Of a stretch of 64,000 nucleotides of DNA, positions 54,768 to 64,000 are shown piece by piece. Position 1 is the stretch's first letter. Each line of letters begins with the position of its first letter. Both the position numbers and the translations under genes were made by a program. The DNA comes from Ovis canadensis (lineage: Eukaryota > Chordata > Mammalia > Artiodactyla > Bovidae). The DNA is taken from NCBI RefSeq assembly GCF_042477335.2, contig NC_091249.1:49646001-49710000 (forward strand). The letters are read 5' to 3'. The notes under the pieces were generated by a model. The model did not search any database and had not been told where the DNA came from. It was given only the letters and a program-made list of their open reading frames with translations.

Positions 54768-55016
54768 CTGCTGCTGCTGCTGCTGAGTCGCTTCAGTCGT
54801 GTCTGACTCTGTGCGACCCCATAGATGGCAGCCCACCAGGCTCCGCCGTCCCTGGGATTCTCCAGGCAAGAACACTGGAGTGGGTTGCCATTTCCTTCTC
54901 TAATGCATGAAAGTGAAAAGTGAAAGGGAAGTGGCTCAGTCGTGTCCAACCCTTGGCAACCCCATGGACTGAAGCCTACCAGTCTTTTCCATCCATGGGA
55001 TTTTCCAGGCAAGAGC
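54768..55016 (-). mobile_element. BOV-A2 SINE dimer, one unit incomplete
   Basis: Antisense: reversed (AGC)n tail gctgctgctgctgctgagtc, unit 2 to gttgccatttccttctc, linker gaaagtgaaaagtgaaaggg, then unit 1 truncated at gggattttccaggcaagagc. The copy is 5'-truncated. Confidence 0.94.
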
Positions 55017-55424
55017 TTACAAAATGATAACTTTAATGCATAGGAATAAAGAGGATTAGTCATCATATACTGCCTAACCTAGTCATATAATACTTGCATT
55101 TGTTCAAAATTAGGCATACCACTAAGAAATATGGCCCATGGTTTTCCTGCCAGCAGCAGATGAACAATGAATTTCATTCCAACAGAATACTTCTGTGATG
55201 ATGGTCTCGTCTCCTGAAGCACTGTCTAGCCATCCATCCATCTTTGATTCTATCCATTCATTCTGGTGCTTCAAGAATGTTGTTTGAGTGCCTGACATGA
55301 ATCAAGTCTTTAGGACACATTCTTCTGCATGAACGTGGTTTCATGTCTTTTTCATGTGTTTGTCCTATTTTTCAAGGACGCTATAAACAATGTAATGACC
55401 TGATTGATGGCTCCTCTCTCTTCT
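55017..55424. other. Unique sequence
   Basis: Nothing is recognised. Confidence 0.4.
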
Positions 55425-56120
55425 GTAGTCACCTTGATCTGAGGTGGCCTCAGCCTGAAGCAGCTTGAAGCAGGGCTTCGGTTCCCAGCCAGAGATTGAG
55501 GTTGGGTAGTGGCAGGAAGAGTGTTGAATCAGAGCCATTAGAAGACTTGGCTCTTTGGTGTTGCAGAAAAGAATTCCCACAAAGACAAAAGGTAGTGAAG
55601 CAAAGTGTTTGTTAGGAGGAAAAAGAATTAAGTACCCATGGCTAGACACACAGACAGGCTCAGAGAGAGTCCCACAGGCACAGTCGTTTGAATCACTTTC
55701 ATGGGGCAATTCTTCTGGGTTTTTTTTAAACCAATCATCTTGTTTGCCTGGTTCTGAGTCAGTATTTGATTTATCTCAGAGTCTTCCCATGTGTGCATGC
55801 TCATCTTTTAGCTTAGAAGGATTCCAGCAAAGAGGACTTGCTGCGGGTAGGTTGGCACCACTTACCATGAGATGACGCTCTCCCCCCTTCGACCTCCAAG
55901 GAATCTTTCTGTGCACATGGAGTCAGGGAAGTCTCCTTAACTTAGAGAATGAGGAATGTAGTGGTCTTTTATCTCTTCTCTGGGCAGGGCCCAGCCTCCC
56001 TCCTCATCCTACTTTTATAGTTTCCGCTCTTACGGATTTTCTGTCCACAGGGGAGAAACTGTTCAGCCTGCAGCCCGTCTATCTCCTGCTTCAGTCTTAC
56101 CTGCTGGCCCTCCTCCCTTC
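55425..56120 (-). mobile_element. Ruminant ERV LTR-type sequence (BTLTR-like, tentative)
   Basis: Block ggtggcctcagcctgaagcagcttgaagcagg then cagccagagattgagg is one I associate with ruminant ERV LTRs. Purine-rich and ttttttaaaccaatcatcttg parts follow. Orientation and boundaries are uncertain, and no viral coding sequence is seen. The frames at 55365-55709 (-) and 55555-55875 (+) fall inside it and are not genes. Confidence 0.45.
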
Positions 56121-56540
56121 CCTAGGCACTCCCAACACTCACAGTCATGTCCATCACTACCAATATCCATAGCTCACATGCTTCCTGATCTAGAAATGGG
56201 AGAATGACGTGTTTTAAGCCGAACTACAGATAAAGGAGAAAGGAGTGAATTATAAGATTGACTCATTCTTTTTCAATCAGGCCTCCTACTCTCCCCTTCC
56301 ACCAGATTCTAGACTGTAACTCTTGTTGCACTTTGACCATGAAATCCAGTTTTCAGAAGTTGTGACTGAATTTAGGCTTATCTCTTGGCAAGGTACTCTC
56401 TTTTATTTCATAAATCACAACAAAACAAAAACAAAATGTGAGCCAAACCAAGCTGACCAATTTTTAAAAAGTGAGACACATTCTCCGTCAAAGGAAACGA
56501 GTTTTGTATGACATTTCAGGACCTCCCCGTCCAACACATG
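56121..56540. other. Unique sequence
   Basis: Nothing is recognised. Confidence 0.4.
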
Positions 56541-56706
56541 TTGTTGTTGTTCAGTTGCTAAGTCATGTCTGACTCTTTGTGACCCCATTGACTGTGGCAC
56601 ACCAGGCTTCCCTGCCTATCTCCTCTCCACTGTCTCCCAGAGTTTGCTCAAATTCACGTCCATTGAGTCAGTGATGCTACCTAATCACCTCATCCTCTGC
56701 CATCAT
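56541..56706 (-). mobile_element. BovB LINE 3' end (antisense), 165 bp
   Basis: ttgttgttgttcagttgctaag, gactgtggcacaccaggcttcc, cattgagtcagtgatgc, stopping in catcctctgc. Strongly 5'-truncated. Confidence 0.94.
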
Positions 56707-57784
56707 CCTGGACTTGCTGTGGTACTAAATCCCACCATGGTTTCACACCCACAAGGGCCAGGGGTAAGTTCAAGGCACTAATCAACAAACGTGAACTAGC
56801 AGTTGATTTGACCTTGACCCGAACCAGGTCACAGGCCCTGAGTGTTGTTTAACTTAATGACTCTTCCAGTACAGAGCAAAATGGGAAACTGGGTTCTGCC
56901 ATCAGGGCCAGCCTTCTTGACTGATCAGACTGTTAAACTGTAGAGGAAATCAGTCACTGAGGGGGACGGGGTGTCTCTTGGTTTCCTTCCTACTCCTGGA
57001 TTGTTATTCTGAGGAATGCATTTAATTACAGAGAGAACTTGGTTATTTGCTCTCTCATCTCTGGCTCCTTTTTGGACATTCCTACCAGCGGCGCCTTTCC
57101 TTTGCTGAAAAACAAAGGCCTGTTTACAGGGAGACCACATCTTCTGGCTTCCATTTCAGAGCTCTCGCCCACACCAAAGGGAAGCAAGGTAGTGTGATGC
57201 AAATAGCGCCACAGTAGGCCATCTCTGCCAACCGGGATGTATTTTCAACTGCATGCAAACTAGAACTCTCCGAAGACCTGTGAACTGTAAATAACTCTGG
57301 GCTGTGAAAGGGGTCAACTTGGTTTAATTTAGAGTTTCACAGGGCTTTTCTATAGAAATTCAAACGCCAGGGAACAAACTTCTCTGGAGCCTTTAAAAAA
57401 AAAAAATTCCAGGGCCAGCACCTCTATTTACTCTTTAGACTCCTGCCTGTCTGGTGGAGGTCTGCTCTTAAAAGCTAATCAGCTTTTCTACGCTGGCAGC
57501 CAGGGCTCTCTCCGAGGCAGGCCACCTCCTCCACACAGCCCCTGAATTCGGCTCTCCCAGCACAGCGCCAACTGGGGAACAGGGTGGAGGGGAGGTAATC
57601 ACAGGAAAAGCAGTGCTGAGGCCTGGGATCCCCGCCTGGTGGCCCAGCTGAGCCAATCTCATGTGTCCCCCAGCACAGTTCCCTCCTTGCTCAACGGAGG
57701 AAGATGCCCGATCCTACCCCATCACTCAGCAGATCCACTCAGTAATCCCAGATCCCTGTGGATTACCCTCACTGCTTCCTTAAC
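56707..57784. other. Repeat-poor, locally GC-richer region
   Basis: 1.1 kb without a recognised repeat. 57480-57700 is GC-richer but poor in CpG, so it is not a CpG island. No coding signal is seen. Confidence 0.45.
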
Positions 57785-58172
57785 TCATATATATGGAATT
57801 TAGGAAGATGGTACTGACGATCCTACAGGCAGGGCAGCAAAGTAGACACAGATGTATAGAACAGAATTTTGGACTTAGTGGGGGAAGGCGAGGGTGGGAT
57901 GCTTTGAGAGTATAGCACTGAAACATGGACATTACCGTATGTAAAATAGATGACCAGTGCACGTTTGATGCATGAAACAGGGCACCCAAAGCTGGTGCTC
58001 TGGGACAAACAACCCAGAGGGATAGGGTGGGAGGGAGTTGGGGGGGGGTTGTTGTTCAGGATGGGGGAGGCACACATGTATACCTGTGGACAATTCATGT
58101 TTATCTATGGCAAAACCATCACAATATTATAAAGTAATTATCCTCCAATTAAATAAATTTTTTAAAAAGTAA
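57785..58172 (+). mobile_element. Ruminant L1 3' UTR
   Basis: catatatatggaatttaggaagatgg, agacacagatgtatagaacag, gggtgggatgctttgagag, cagtgcacgtttgatgc, and terminal aaagtaattatcctccaattaaataaa. It matches the tail of the L1 at 9622-13104 point by point. Confidence 0.94.
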
Positions 58173-58173
58173 G

Positions 58174-58322
58174 TAAGGTGTGCTTAGTCACTCATCCCTG
58201 TCCAATTCTTTGTGACCCCATGGACTGTAGCCCACCAGGCTCCTCTGTCCATGGAATTCTCCAGGCAAGAATACTGGAGTGGGCAGCCATTCCCTTCTCC
58301 CTTTGCCATCTGAGCCACCAAG
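58174..58322 (-). mobile_element. Bov-tA SINE with internal deletion
   Basis: Antisense copy running gcttagtcactcatccctgtcc to gcagccattcccttctcc, then jumping to ctttgccatctgagccacca. The intervening part with the B box (gatcgaacccgggtctcc in other copies) is missing. It sits at the poly(A) end of the L1. Confidence 0.93.
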
Positions 58323-60141
58323 ATCTCACTTCTACAGTAGTCAGAAAAGCGAAAAAGAATACTGAGCATCTTCACTCCTGTCTGTCTCTTCCTCAGAAGT
58401 CACGGATGGGGAGATCCAGAGTACGAGAGGATCACAAGGCAGAGTTATCCAAACAGACAGATGGCAGAATCAGAAAGGTTCTAAGGATGCTCAAGTCTCT
58501 GCCGACATACTGGTTTCCCTCAAGCCCTGAGCGGGGGTGGGGAATCAGTCTAGACTTTCACTTTAGCCATGCTTAGAAAATGGCTGAAACTGTGGCCAAA
58601 ACCAGAGTTGAGTTAGCTCTTAGGAGGAACATTTTCACTGCAAGAATATAATGCATGGTATACTAAAATACAATTTTTAACATGTCTCCCTCTAAGAATA
58701 TTTAAGAGAGAGCAGAGATTTTGACTATTTTTCCTGAGGTTAGAAGAACAGTTCTGCTTTGAACCACACAACTCCTGAAAAGTGGCAAACTCTGCAAGAT
58801 TTATTGGTAAAGACAGCTGCCTACTCTGGCAAGGAGAATGAAAAATATCCCATCATACACCATAAAACAAGTTAATACCCCATTATGATCACAACCAGAA
58901 TGGCTTTCCCATGAAAGAAAGTTGAACTCTTTGGCATACACGGCTTCATTCTGTGATCTTTCTGTATTGATTTATCCTGCAAGGAGATACCCCAACAGGT
59001 TTCTGAACATCAGTACTGATTCATCTGATGAGGGCAGCAGGTCCTGTATTATTCAAAAGCAGCATAATCTTCTACTTGATCAGGCAAGTAAATATCTGCT
59101 GGGTTGATTTCAATGGACCACTGAGCCTTTATGCTGGGAGAGCAGAGGCTGTGGAAAGTCTGTGTGTCTCAAACATCTACTCTCCAACCCCAATACATGA
59201 AACAAATGACAGCACCAGGTTTTTTTCAACAAAGTCCATCTTTGAATCAGCCTTTCATTACGGCTAATAACTGCATCTATAGTTATGCAAACACTAACCC
59301 AGAAAGGGAACTGTTAAATCGGTTAGTATCCTCATGGTGCAGAGGTGGTAAATACCAACCAACCCTACAGAGCTGCCCAGGACTACCTAGCAGAGATCAG
59401 AGCAGGAGAGCACTTAACTAGGAAGGGTTGGGGGAGAGGGTGGAGATGAAGAGAGAGGGAAGGAGAAAAGGAATGAGAATACTGGTGAGAAGCATGAAGA
59501 GGAGTGGAAATGGACGGGTGCAACACAGAAAACTAACTTATTCCATGTTGCAGCTTTGTTTTGTTTGGGACAGTCTCACCCTGCTCTGCCAGGAGCTTGC
59601 TTTGACTTTCACACTAGATGACGAGGACCTAGACACTGAGGGGTGAGAAGGTGAACCTGGACAGACGACAAGAAAAACTATAGCACTTTACAGACCCCCG
59701 TGGAGCAGGGAGGCAGGGCCAAATGTTTCCCCTAAAGGAGAATCACAGAAATCCATCACCAGCGCGACTGGACTAAAAAGGAAGCTCTGAAAAGCAGCTG
59801 TTCTTTACTGTGACATGCACAACCCAGCAGATATGATGTTTCCGCCTGCCCACACAAAAATGAGCACACTCACAAGAATGTAGGCATATGTGTACATGTA
59901 TTTACAGTAATATACTGAACAGGGAAAGCTATGTGTGCCAACAGTTGGCTCTTTTTCCTACAAAGAACAAAAGAACACACACACGCACACAGTGATAAAG
60001 ACCGAAAAAGCTGAGTTCTAAAGTTCAGTGCTCACCTCTAGAAACATCTAATCTCAGTATTTCCTTGGTTCCTTTCCCCTGCTAAGTCTGACTTCCCTCA
60101 GTTGGTTTCACACAGTCTAGGTTTGATTTCTTGATGGTAAA
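58323..60141. other. Repeat-poor region
   Basis: 1.8 kb with no recognised repeat. Frames at 58922-59646 (61-96 codons, overlapping) show no domain. A GA-rich stretch lies at about 59430-59520. Confidence 0.45.
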
Positions 60142-60361
60142 GTGCTTCCCAGGTGGCTCAGTATGGTAAAGAATCTGCCCACATTGCAGGAGACCCGGGT
60201 TCGATCCCTGAATAGGAAAGATCTCCTAGAGAAGGAAATGGCAACCCACTCCAGTCATCTTGCCTGGGAAATTCCATGGACAGAAGAGCCTGGTGGGCAC
60301 CCCATGGACAGAGGAGTCCATGGGGTCCCAAGGAATCGGATATGACTTAGCAACTAAACAA
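60142..60361 (+). mobile_element. Bov-tA SINE with internal duplication
   Basis: gtgcttcccaggtggctcagt, gggttcgatccctgaatagg, cccactccagtcatcttgcc. The ccatggacagaagag piece recurs as ccatggacagaggag about 30 bases later, so part of the Bov-A segment is repeated. End gaatcggatatgacttagc. Confidence 0.93.
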
Positions 60362-60553
60362 CCACAAAGGCTGCCAAATGCCCACCTTTAAGCTCTGTTT
60401 TCTTCGGTCTTACTGTATTGGCCTCCCACCACCCATCAGAGATTGAGCCATGGAAGGGACACCAGAGACTCTGAGGCCTGGGCCCATTGGCTCCACAGAC
60501 CCCTGGTGAGATTGCAGATCCTGCCTCCAGGAGCACGGTAATTAGTTGCATGC
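60362..60553. other. Unique spacer
   Basis: Nothing is recognised. Confidence 0.4.
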
Positions 60554-60564
60554 CTGAACTGAGC

Positions 60565-60766
60565 TTCCCTTGTGGCTTCCCTTGTGGCTCAGCTGGGAAA
60601 GAATCCGCCTGCAATGCCAAAGACCTGAGTTTGATCCTAGGTTGGGAAGATCCCCTGGAGAAGGGAAAGACTACCCACTCCAGTATTCTGGCCTGGAGAA
60701 TTCTGCGGACTGTATAGTCCATGGGGTTGCAAAGACTGGGACACAACTGAGTGACTTTCACTTTCA
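60565..60766 (+). mobile_element. Bov-tA SINE with duplicated head and target duplication
   Basis: The head piece cttcccttgtgg occurs twice in tandem (60564-60575, 60576-60587). The rest is typical, to gacacaactgagtgacttt. Flanks ctgaactgagc (60554-60564) and ctgaactaagc (60767-60777) are a target duplication with one mismatch. Confidence 0.95.
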
Positions 60767-60777
60767 CTGAACTAAGC

Positions 60778-61079
60778 AGTCCTCCTGAAAACCCAAAGTG
60801 ACTGAAAGCCAGATTGCCATGCCTGCACTTCGCCCATGAGATTACCTTAGCTTCCAAGCCTAAGCTCCCTAGTAGCTGATGTGAACCAGGTTGATTGTGC
60901 ATCCTATTCCCAGGTCCTTTCTTTCAATCTCAACTGTTTGATACACTTTGATACCCTTCCCTGACTTTGCCTTTCCCCTTTCTTACCCATATGTGCTATT
61001 CCAGCTTACACTTTTGACCCATCAGCCACTGAGCTCTCCTCTCTAAGTGAGTCTTTCTGTCTTTAGAATCTCCTCCCTT
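60778..61079. other. Unique sequence
   Basis: Pyrimidine-rich; nothing is recognised. Confidence 0.4.
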
Positions 61080-61322
61080 GGGACTTCCCTGGTGATCCAT
61101 TCATTAAAAACTTGCCTTGCAATGCAGGGGACATGAGTTCAATTGCTGGTTGAGGAACTAAGATCCCACATGCCATGCTGGGCCACTAAGCCCATGTGTC
61201 ACAACTACTGAGCCCATGCACTCGGTGGCCTGAGCGCCGCAGTGAAAGATCCCACCTGCTGCAACCAAGACCCACCACCGCCAGAGAAATAAACAAACAA
61301 AAGTAAAAAGTAAACATTTAAA
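61080..61322 (+). mobile_element. CHR-2 SINE, diverged
   Basis: gggacttccctggtgatccat, gaggaactaagatcccacatgcc, cacaactactgagcccatgc, and an A-rich tail from about 61288. The inner repeated blocks are shortened. Confidence 0.88.
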
Positions 61323-61433
61323 AACTTGATCTCCTCCTTCAACAATGGCTTGAACTTGCACAATTCTTGACTATCGCAGATAAGACTCCACCTTGCATAT
61401 TTCTATTTTTCTGAAAGTAAACAGAGAATATGA

Positions 61434-61652
61434 GCTACTTCCCAAGTGACGCTAGCAGTGAAGAATCTGCCTGCCAATGCAGGAGATGCAAAAGACGAGG
61501 GTTCTCTGGATCTCTGGGTTGGCAAGATCCCCTGGAGAAGGAAATGGCTAACCACTCCAGTATTCTTCCCTGGAAAATTCCATGGACAGAGGAGCCTGGT
61601 GGGCTACAGCCCATGGGATCGCAGAGTCAGACACAACTGAGCAACTAAGCAT
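61434..61652 (+). mobile_element. Bov-tA SINE
   Basis: ctacttcccaagtgacgctag (diverged head), caatgcaggagatgcaaaag, gatcccctggagaaggaaatgg, ending gtcagacacaactgagcaac. The B-box area has a small insertion. Confidence 0.92.
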
Positions 61653-63765
61653 ACAAAGAGTAAATTGGAGGAGGAAGTCAAACAAGACTGATTGGAAATG
61701 GAGAGGAAAGGAGGAGACATGGCTGAGTGAGGCAAAATTCGGAGAATGGAGTATATATATTACAGAGGAAGGAAAACAATGAAAGAAAGCAGGAGTGATC
61801 AGGAGGGGAGAGTAAGCAGCTAAATCATTTAAAAGGTTAGACCGAGGCTGGCTACCTAAAAGGGCATGTGAACTAAACTCTTAGCCTAAGAAATAGTTAC
61901 TTGTATTTATTTAACCTTGGAAAACCATCATTAACCTCAAATAACTGGGATAACGGGGGGAAGGGTGTGGAAATAAAGGACTTAGCAGAGAGAGGCAAGA
62001 GAGAAATACAATTTCCTAAATGTCTAGGGAAAAAAAAAAGGAAATGAGAGTCTGAAGACCATCTGTGGGAAAATCCGTAATGGGGAAAGACTGGGAAAAT
62101 GTTTGGAGAAGTGTCAGAGGAGCAGCAGTCACTCTAACTCTCTCAGGGCACAGCCCCTCCACAACAAAGCCTCTGCAGTTCATCCGTCATTCATTAAAAG
62201 CGCACCAAATGAGCCTTAAGAGAGATAGATGGCCTTTCATATTTTTTCATGAATAATGTTATTGATGGTGTCTTTCATCATCACAGAACTGCTCAGGGCC
62301 TCAGATAATTTCCAACTCTCTCTGTCCTTAACACAGAATGAAGTGTAGGGCCCCGTAGCAGGAGCACCAGGAATGCTAAACATCCATTTACTATTTAATT
62401 TTACCAGAGCGTCCCATCTTTACAAGTCGGTGTCTACCATAAAATCTCTCTGGTGAGTCAGCTTGTTGCTAAATTCTTATCTTAAGCCCTAGCACAGCTG
62501 CGGCATGGCCATAAAAATATAGCTTCTTAAACTATAGAAGTCCATGCTCCTGTTGAGAAATAGCCCAGCAGGCTAAGGTTTCTTTTTTTCATCTGAGCAC
62601 TGTCAGTAAATTGAAACATCAGTCACTAAACAAGATTCTTAGAACCTGACAATGAATAAATGCAATTTTAACAGTGATGAAAGGGCATAACTCAGATGAT
62701 TAGGAAGCTCTAGGCAGTATAGCCGTACATAGATACTAAATATTAATACTATAATGGAATTTTAAGTTAATTTCAAGTTCAGATCTCCTAGAACTGTTCA
62801 GGCTATATTAAGTATTCCTTTTCTGATGAGTTCTTAGTAAAGTGATTTTCTCTTCTTAATCTAAGCAAAAGAAAAGACTTAGAAAAGATTTTAGTTGGAG
62901 TTAGTTTTTCTTTTTAACCAAATGTGAAGAGTAAAAATCTGAACCTTGAAAATTCAAATACCTGTTATTAACTGTTGCCTTTTTACGCAGAGAAAACATC
63001 TTGCATTCCAATTGAGTAGTTATCTTTAGTTTATCAGCCTGAAAGCATTTGCACTACTGAATTTGCTATGGATGAGAAGATCTATCCCTGAACAAAGTAT
63101 ATTTTTGTATGAAATACTTAAAAAACAGTTATCCACCTGTGGACGACCTCATTCCCCAATATGTCAACAATTTCTCAGTATTTAGATAGAAAAAGATGAT
63201 AAAGCCACAGTAAGAGAAAAATGGAATAAACAAAAAGGACAAAAGAAATTAATAGAGGAAGGGAGTACCAAAGGATGGAGGGATTTAGATTTAGAGGAAG
63301 AAAAAGAAAATAAGTTATCTTGGGGCCTCCAATGAAGCCTGTTTATGACGCATTCATTCGTGGTTTCTCCTCCTGGAGTCAACCTCTAAAGTGCTTTGTG
63401 TTGAAAATAACCAAAGTGTGCACACGGTGAGTTTTCAAGAACAAACACAGACCTCTGTCCCCATGAAAAAGACAATTATTCACATCTTTCATACATCATA
63501 AACCTATCCAGAAACATTTTTTCTTTCATGAGTGCAATTGAGGAGATGAGAAGGAAAAGGCTAGAGATTGTGGTGGTAGAAAAGGACCAGCCACATTGAT
63601 ATTTGCCATAGAAGGGCATAATTCAGAGAGACTGAAATAGCTGTCTCCAATTTCTACTTATCTCCACACATATGTCCCAGGGTCTAAGTTCTATCTTTAG
63701 AAATTGCTCTGCCTCATAAACATCTCTTAGTAAAGACTTCTTACGTTACATCTTTCTGACTAAAA
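61653..63765. other. 2.1-kb repeat-poor region
   Basis: No interspersed repeat is recognised and no frame has a known domain. Confidence 0.45.
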
Positions 63766-63945
63766 GTAGATTTAGTAAGGTTTATTTGAAATACAAAAAA
63801 GTATATATATTTAAGTGTATAAAATGATCAGTTTTGATACATATGCACATATATGAATTTACACATGTGAAACCATCACTACAATCAAGGTAATGAATAT
63901 ATCTAACATGCTAAAAAGTGTCCTTGTGCCCTTTTGAAATCATTC
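63766..63945 (+). mobile_element. Old L1M-type fragment (strand tentative)
   Basis: aagtgtataaaatgatcagttttgatacatatgc, then tgtgaaaccatcactacaatcaaggtaatgaatatatc, a common old L1 untranslated-region signature. Confidence 0.6.
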
Positions 63946-63966
63946 TTGAAAAAAAGTAATTTAGGT

Positions 63967-64000
63967 TTTTGTAATGGTGGCTCAGCTGGTAAAGAATCCA
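63967..64000 (+). mobile_element. SINE head (Bov-tA/CHR), cut by window end
   Basis: Only the first bases are present: gtaatggtggctcagctgg then taaagaatcca. The type is most likely Bov-tA. Confidence 0.8.

Noticed and set aside
55425..56120. Possible endogenous retrovirus with coding content
   Set aside because: Only LTR-type sequence is visible; no gag, pol or env frame is present next to it.
57480..57700. Possible CpG island
   Set aside because: GC is raised but CpG dinucleotides are few.
1..64000. Short open frames of 60-130 codons on both strands, many beginning with ATG
   Set aside because: Most fall inside Bov-tA, BOV-A2, BovB or L1 copies, or overlap opposite-strand frames of similar size. 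Those in unique DNA show no domain, no consistent exon structure and no start context.

Overview
This is nuclear DNA from a pecoran (horned-type) ruminant: cattle, sheep, goat, antelope or deer lineage. The evidence is the repeat content. The window holds at least ten BovB (RTE-type) LINE fragments, about two dozen Bov-tA SINEs, BOV-A2 (Bov-A dimer) SINEs ending in (AGC)n, CHR-1/CHR-2 tRNA-Glu SINEs shared with whales and hippos, and ruminant L1 tails. Older eutherian or mammalian repeats (MIR, L2, MER5A, MLT1-like LTRs, L1M) lie underneath. The repeats alone do not let me separate cattle from sheep or goat.

I find no complete protein-coding gene, no functional tRNA or rRNA gene and no CRISPR array. 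The longest open frames are transposon remnants: L1 ORF2 pieces at 9.6-12.4 kb and a 219-codon BovB reverse-transcriptase frame at 22275-22934. The window reads as intergenic or deep-intronic sequence. The only hint of a host gene is a pair of short, phase-compatible candidate exons at 19608-19651 and 19765-19815, which I cannot identify.

Layout. 1-9.4 kb: BovB tail, MIR, an MLT1-like LTR split by a SINE, an old antisense L1 split by two younger insertions, a MER21-like LTR, an L1 scrap and a CHR-2 with a clean target duplication. 9.6-13.1 kb: a 3.48-kb 5'-truncated ruminant L1 flanked by a 14-bp target duplication, landed in the tail of a Bov-tA. 13.1-20.3 kb: mostly repeat-poor DNA with one mariner MITE, one CHR-1 and one L1 tail. 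20.3-23.1 kb: two BovB copies head to head, forming a kilobase-scale inverted repeat. 23-29 kb: unique DNA, a MIR split by a second mariner MITE, a perfect 20-bp-arm hairpin, SINEs and an L2. 29.4-31.3 kb: L1 nested in L1. 32-43 kb: BOV-A2 and BovB pieces, two MER5A, a CA microsatellite, and L2 copies carrying two BOV-A type insertions at one target site. 43-48 kb: mainly unique.

48.4-54.15 kb is the most structured part. It looks like a decayed hAT DNA transposon with recognisable transposase motifs, matching inverted ends and an 8-bp flanking repeat. It was later invaded by an L1 tail, a SINE-BovB chimera, a SINE inside that chimera, another SINE, an LTR, an L1M and a BovB. 54-64 kb: BOV-A2, a ruminant ERV-type LTR, BovB and L1 tails, several SINEs and two long repeat-poor stretches; a SINE head is cut by the window end.

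There is no operon-like set of genes. What acts together here is the retrotransposition machinery: BovB enzymes mobilise Bov-tA and BOV-A2, and L1 probably mobilises the CHR SINEs. Nested insertions with target duplications record the order of events. All family names come from recalled consensus features, not from a database search.
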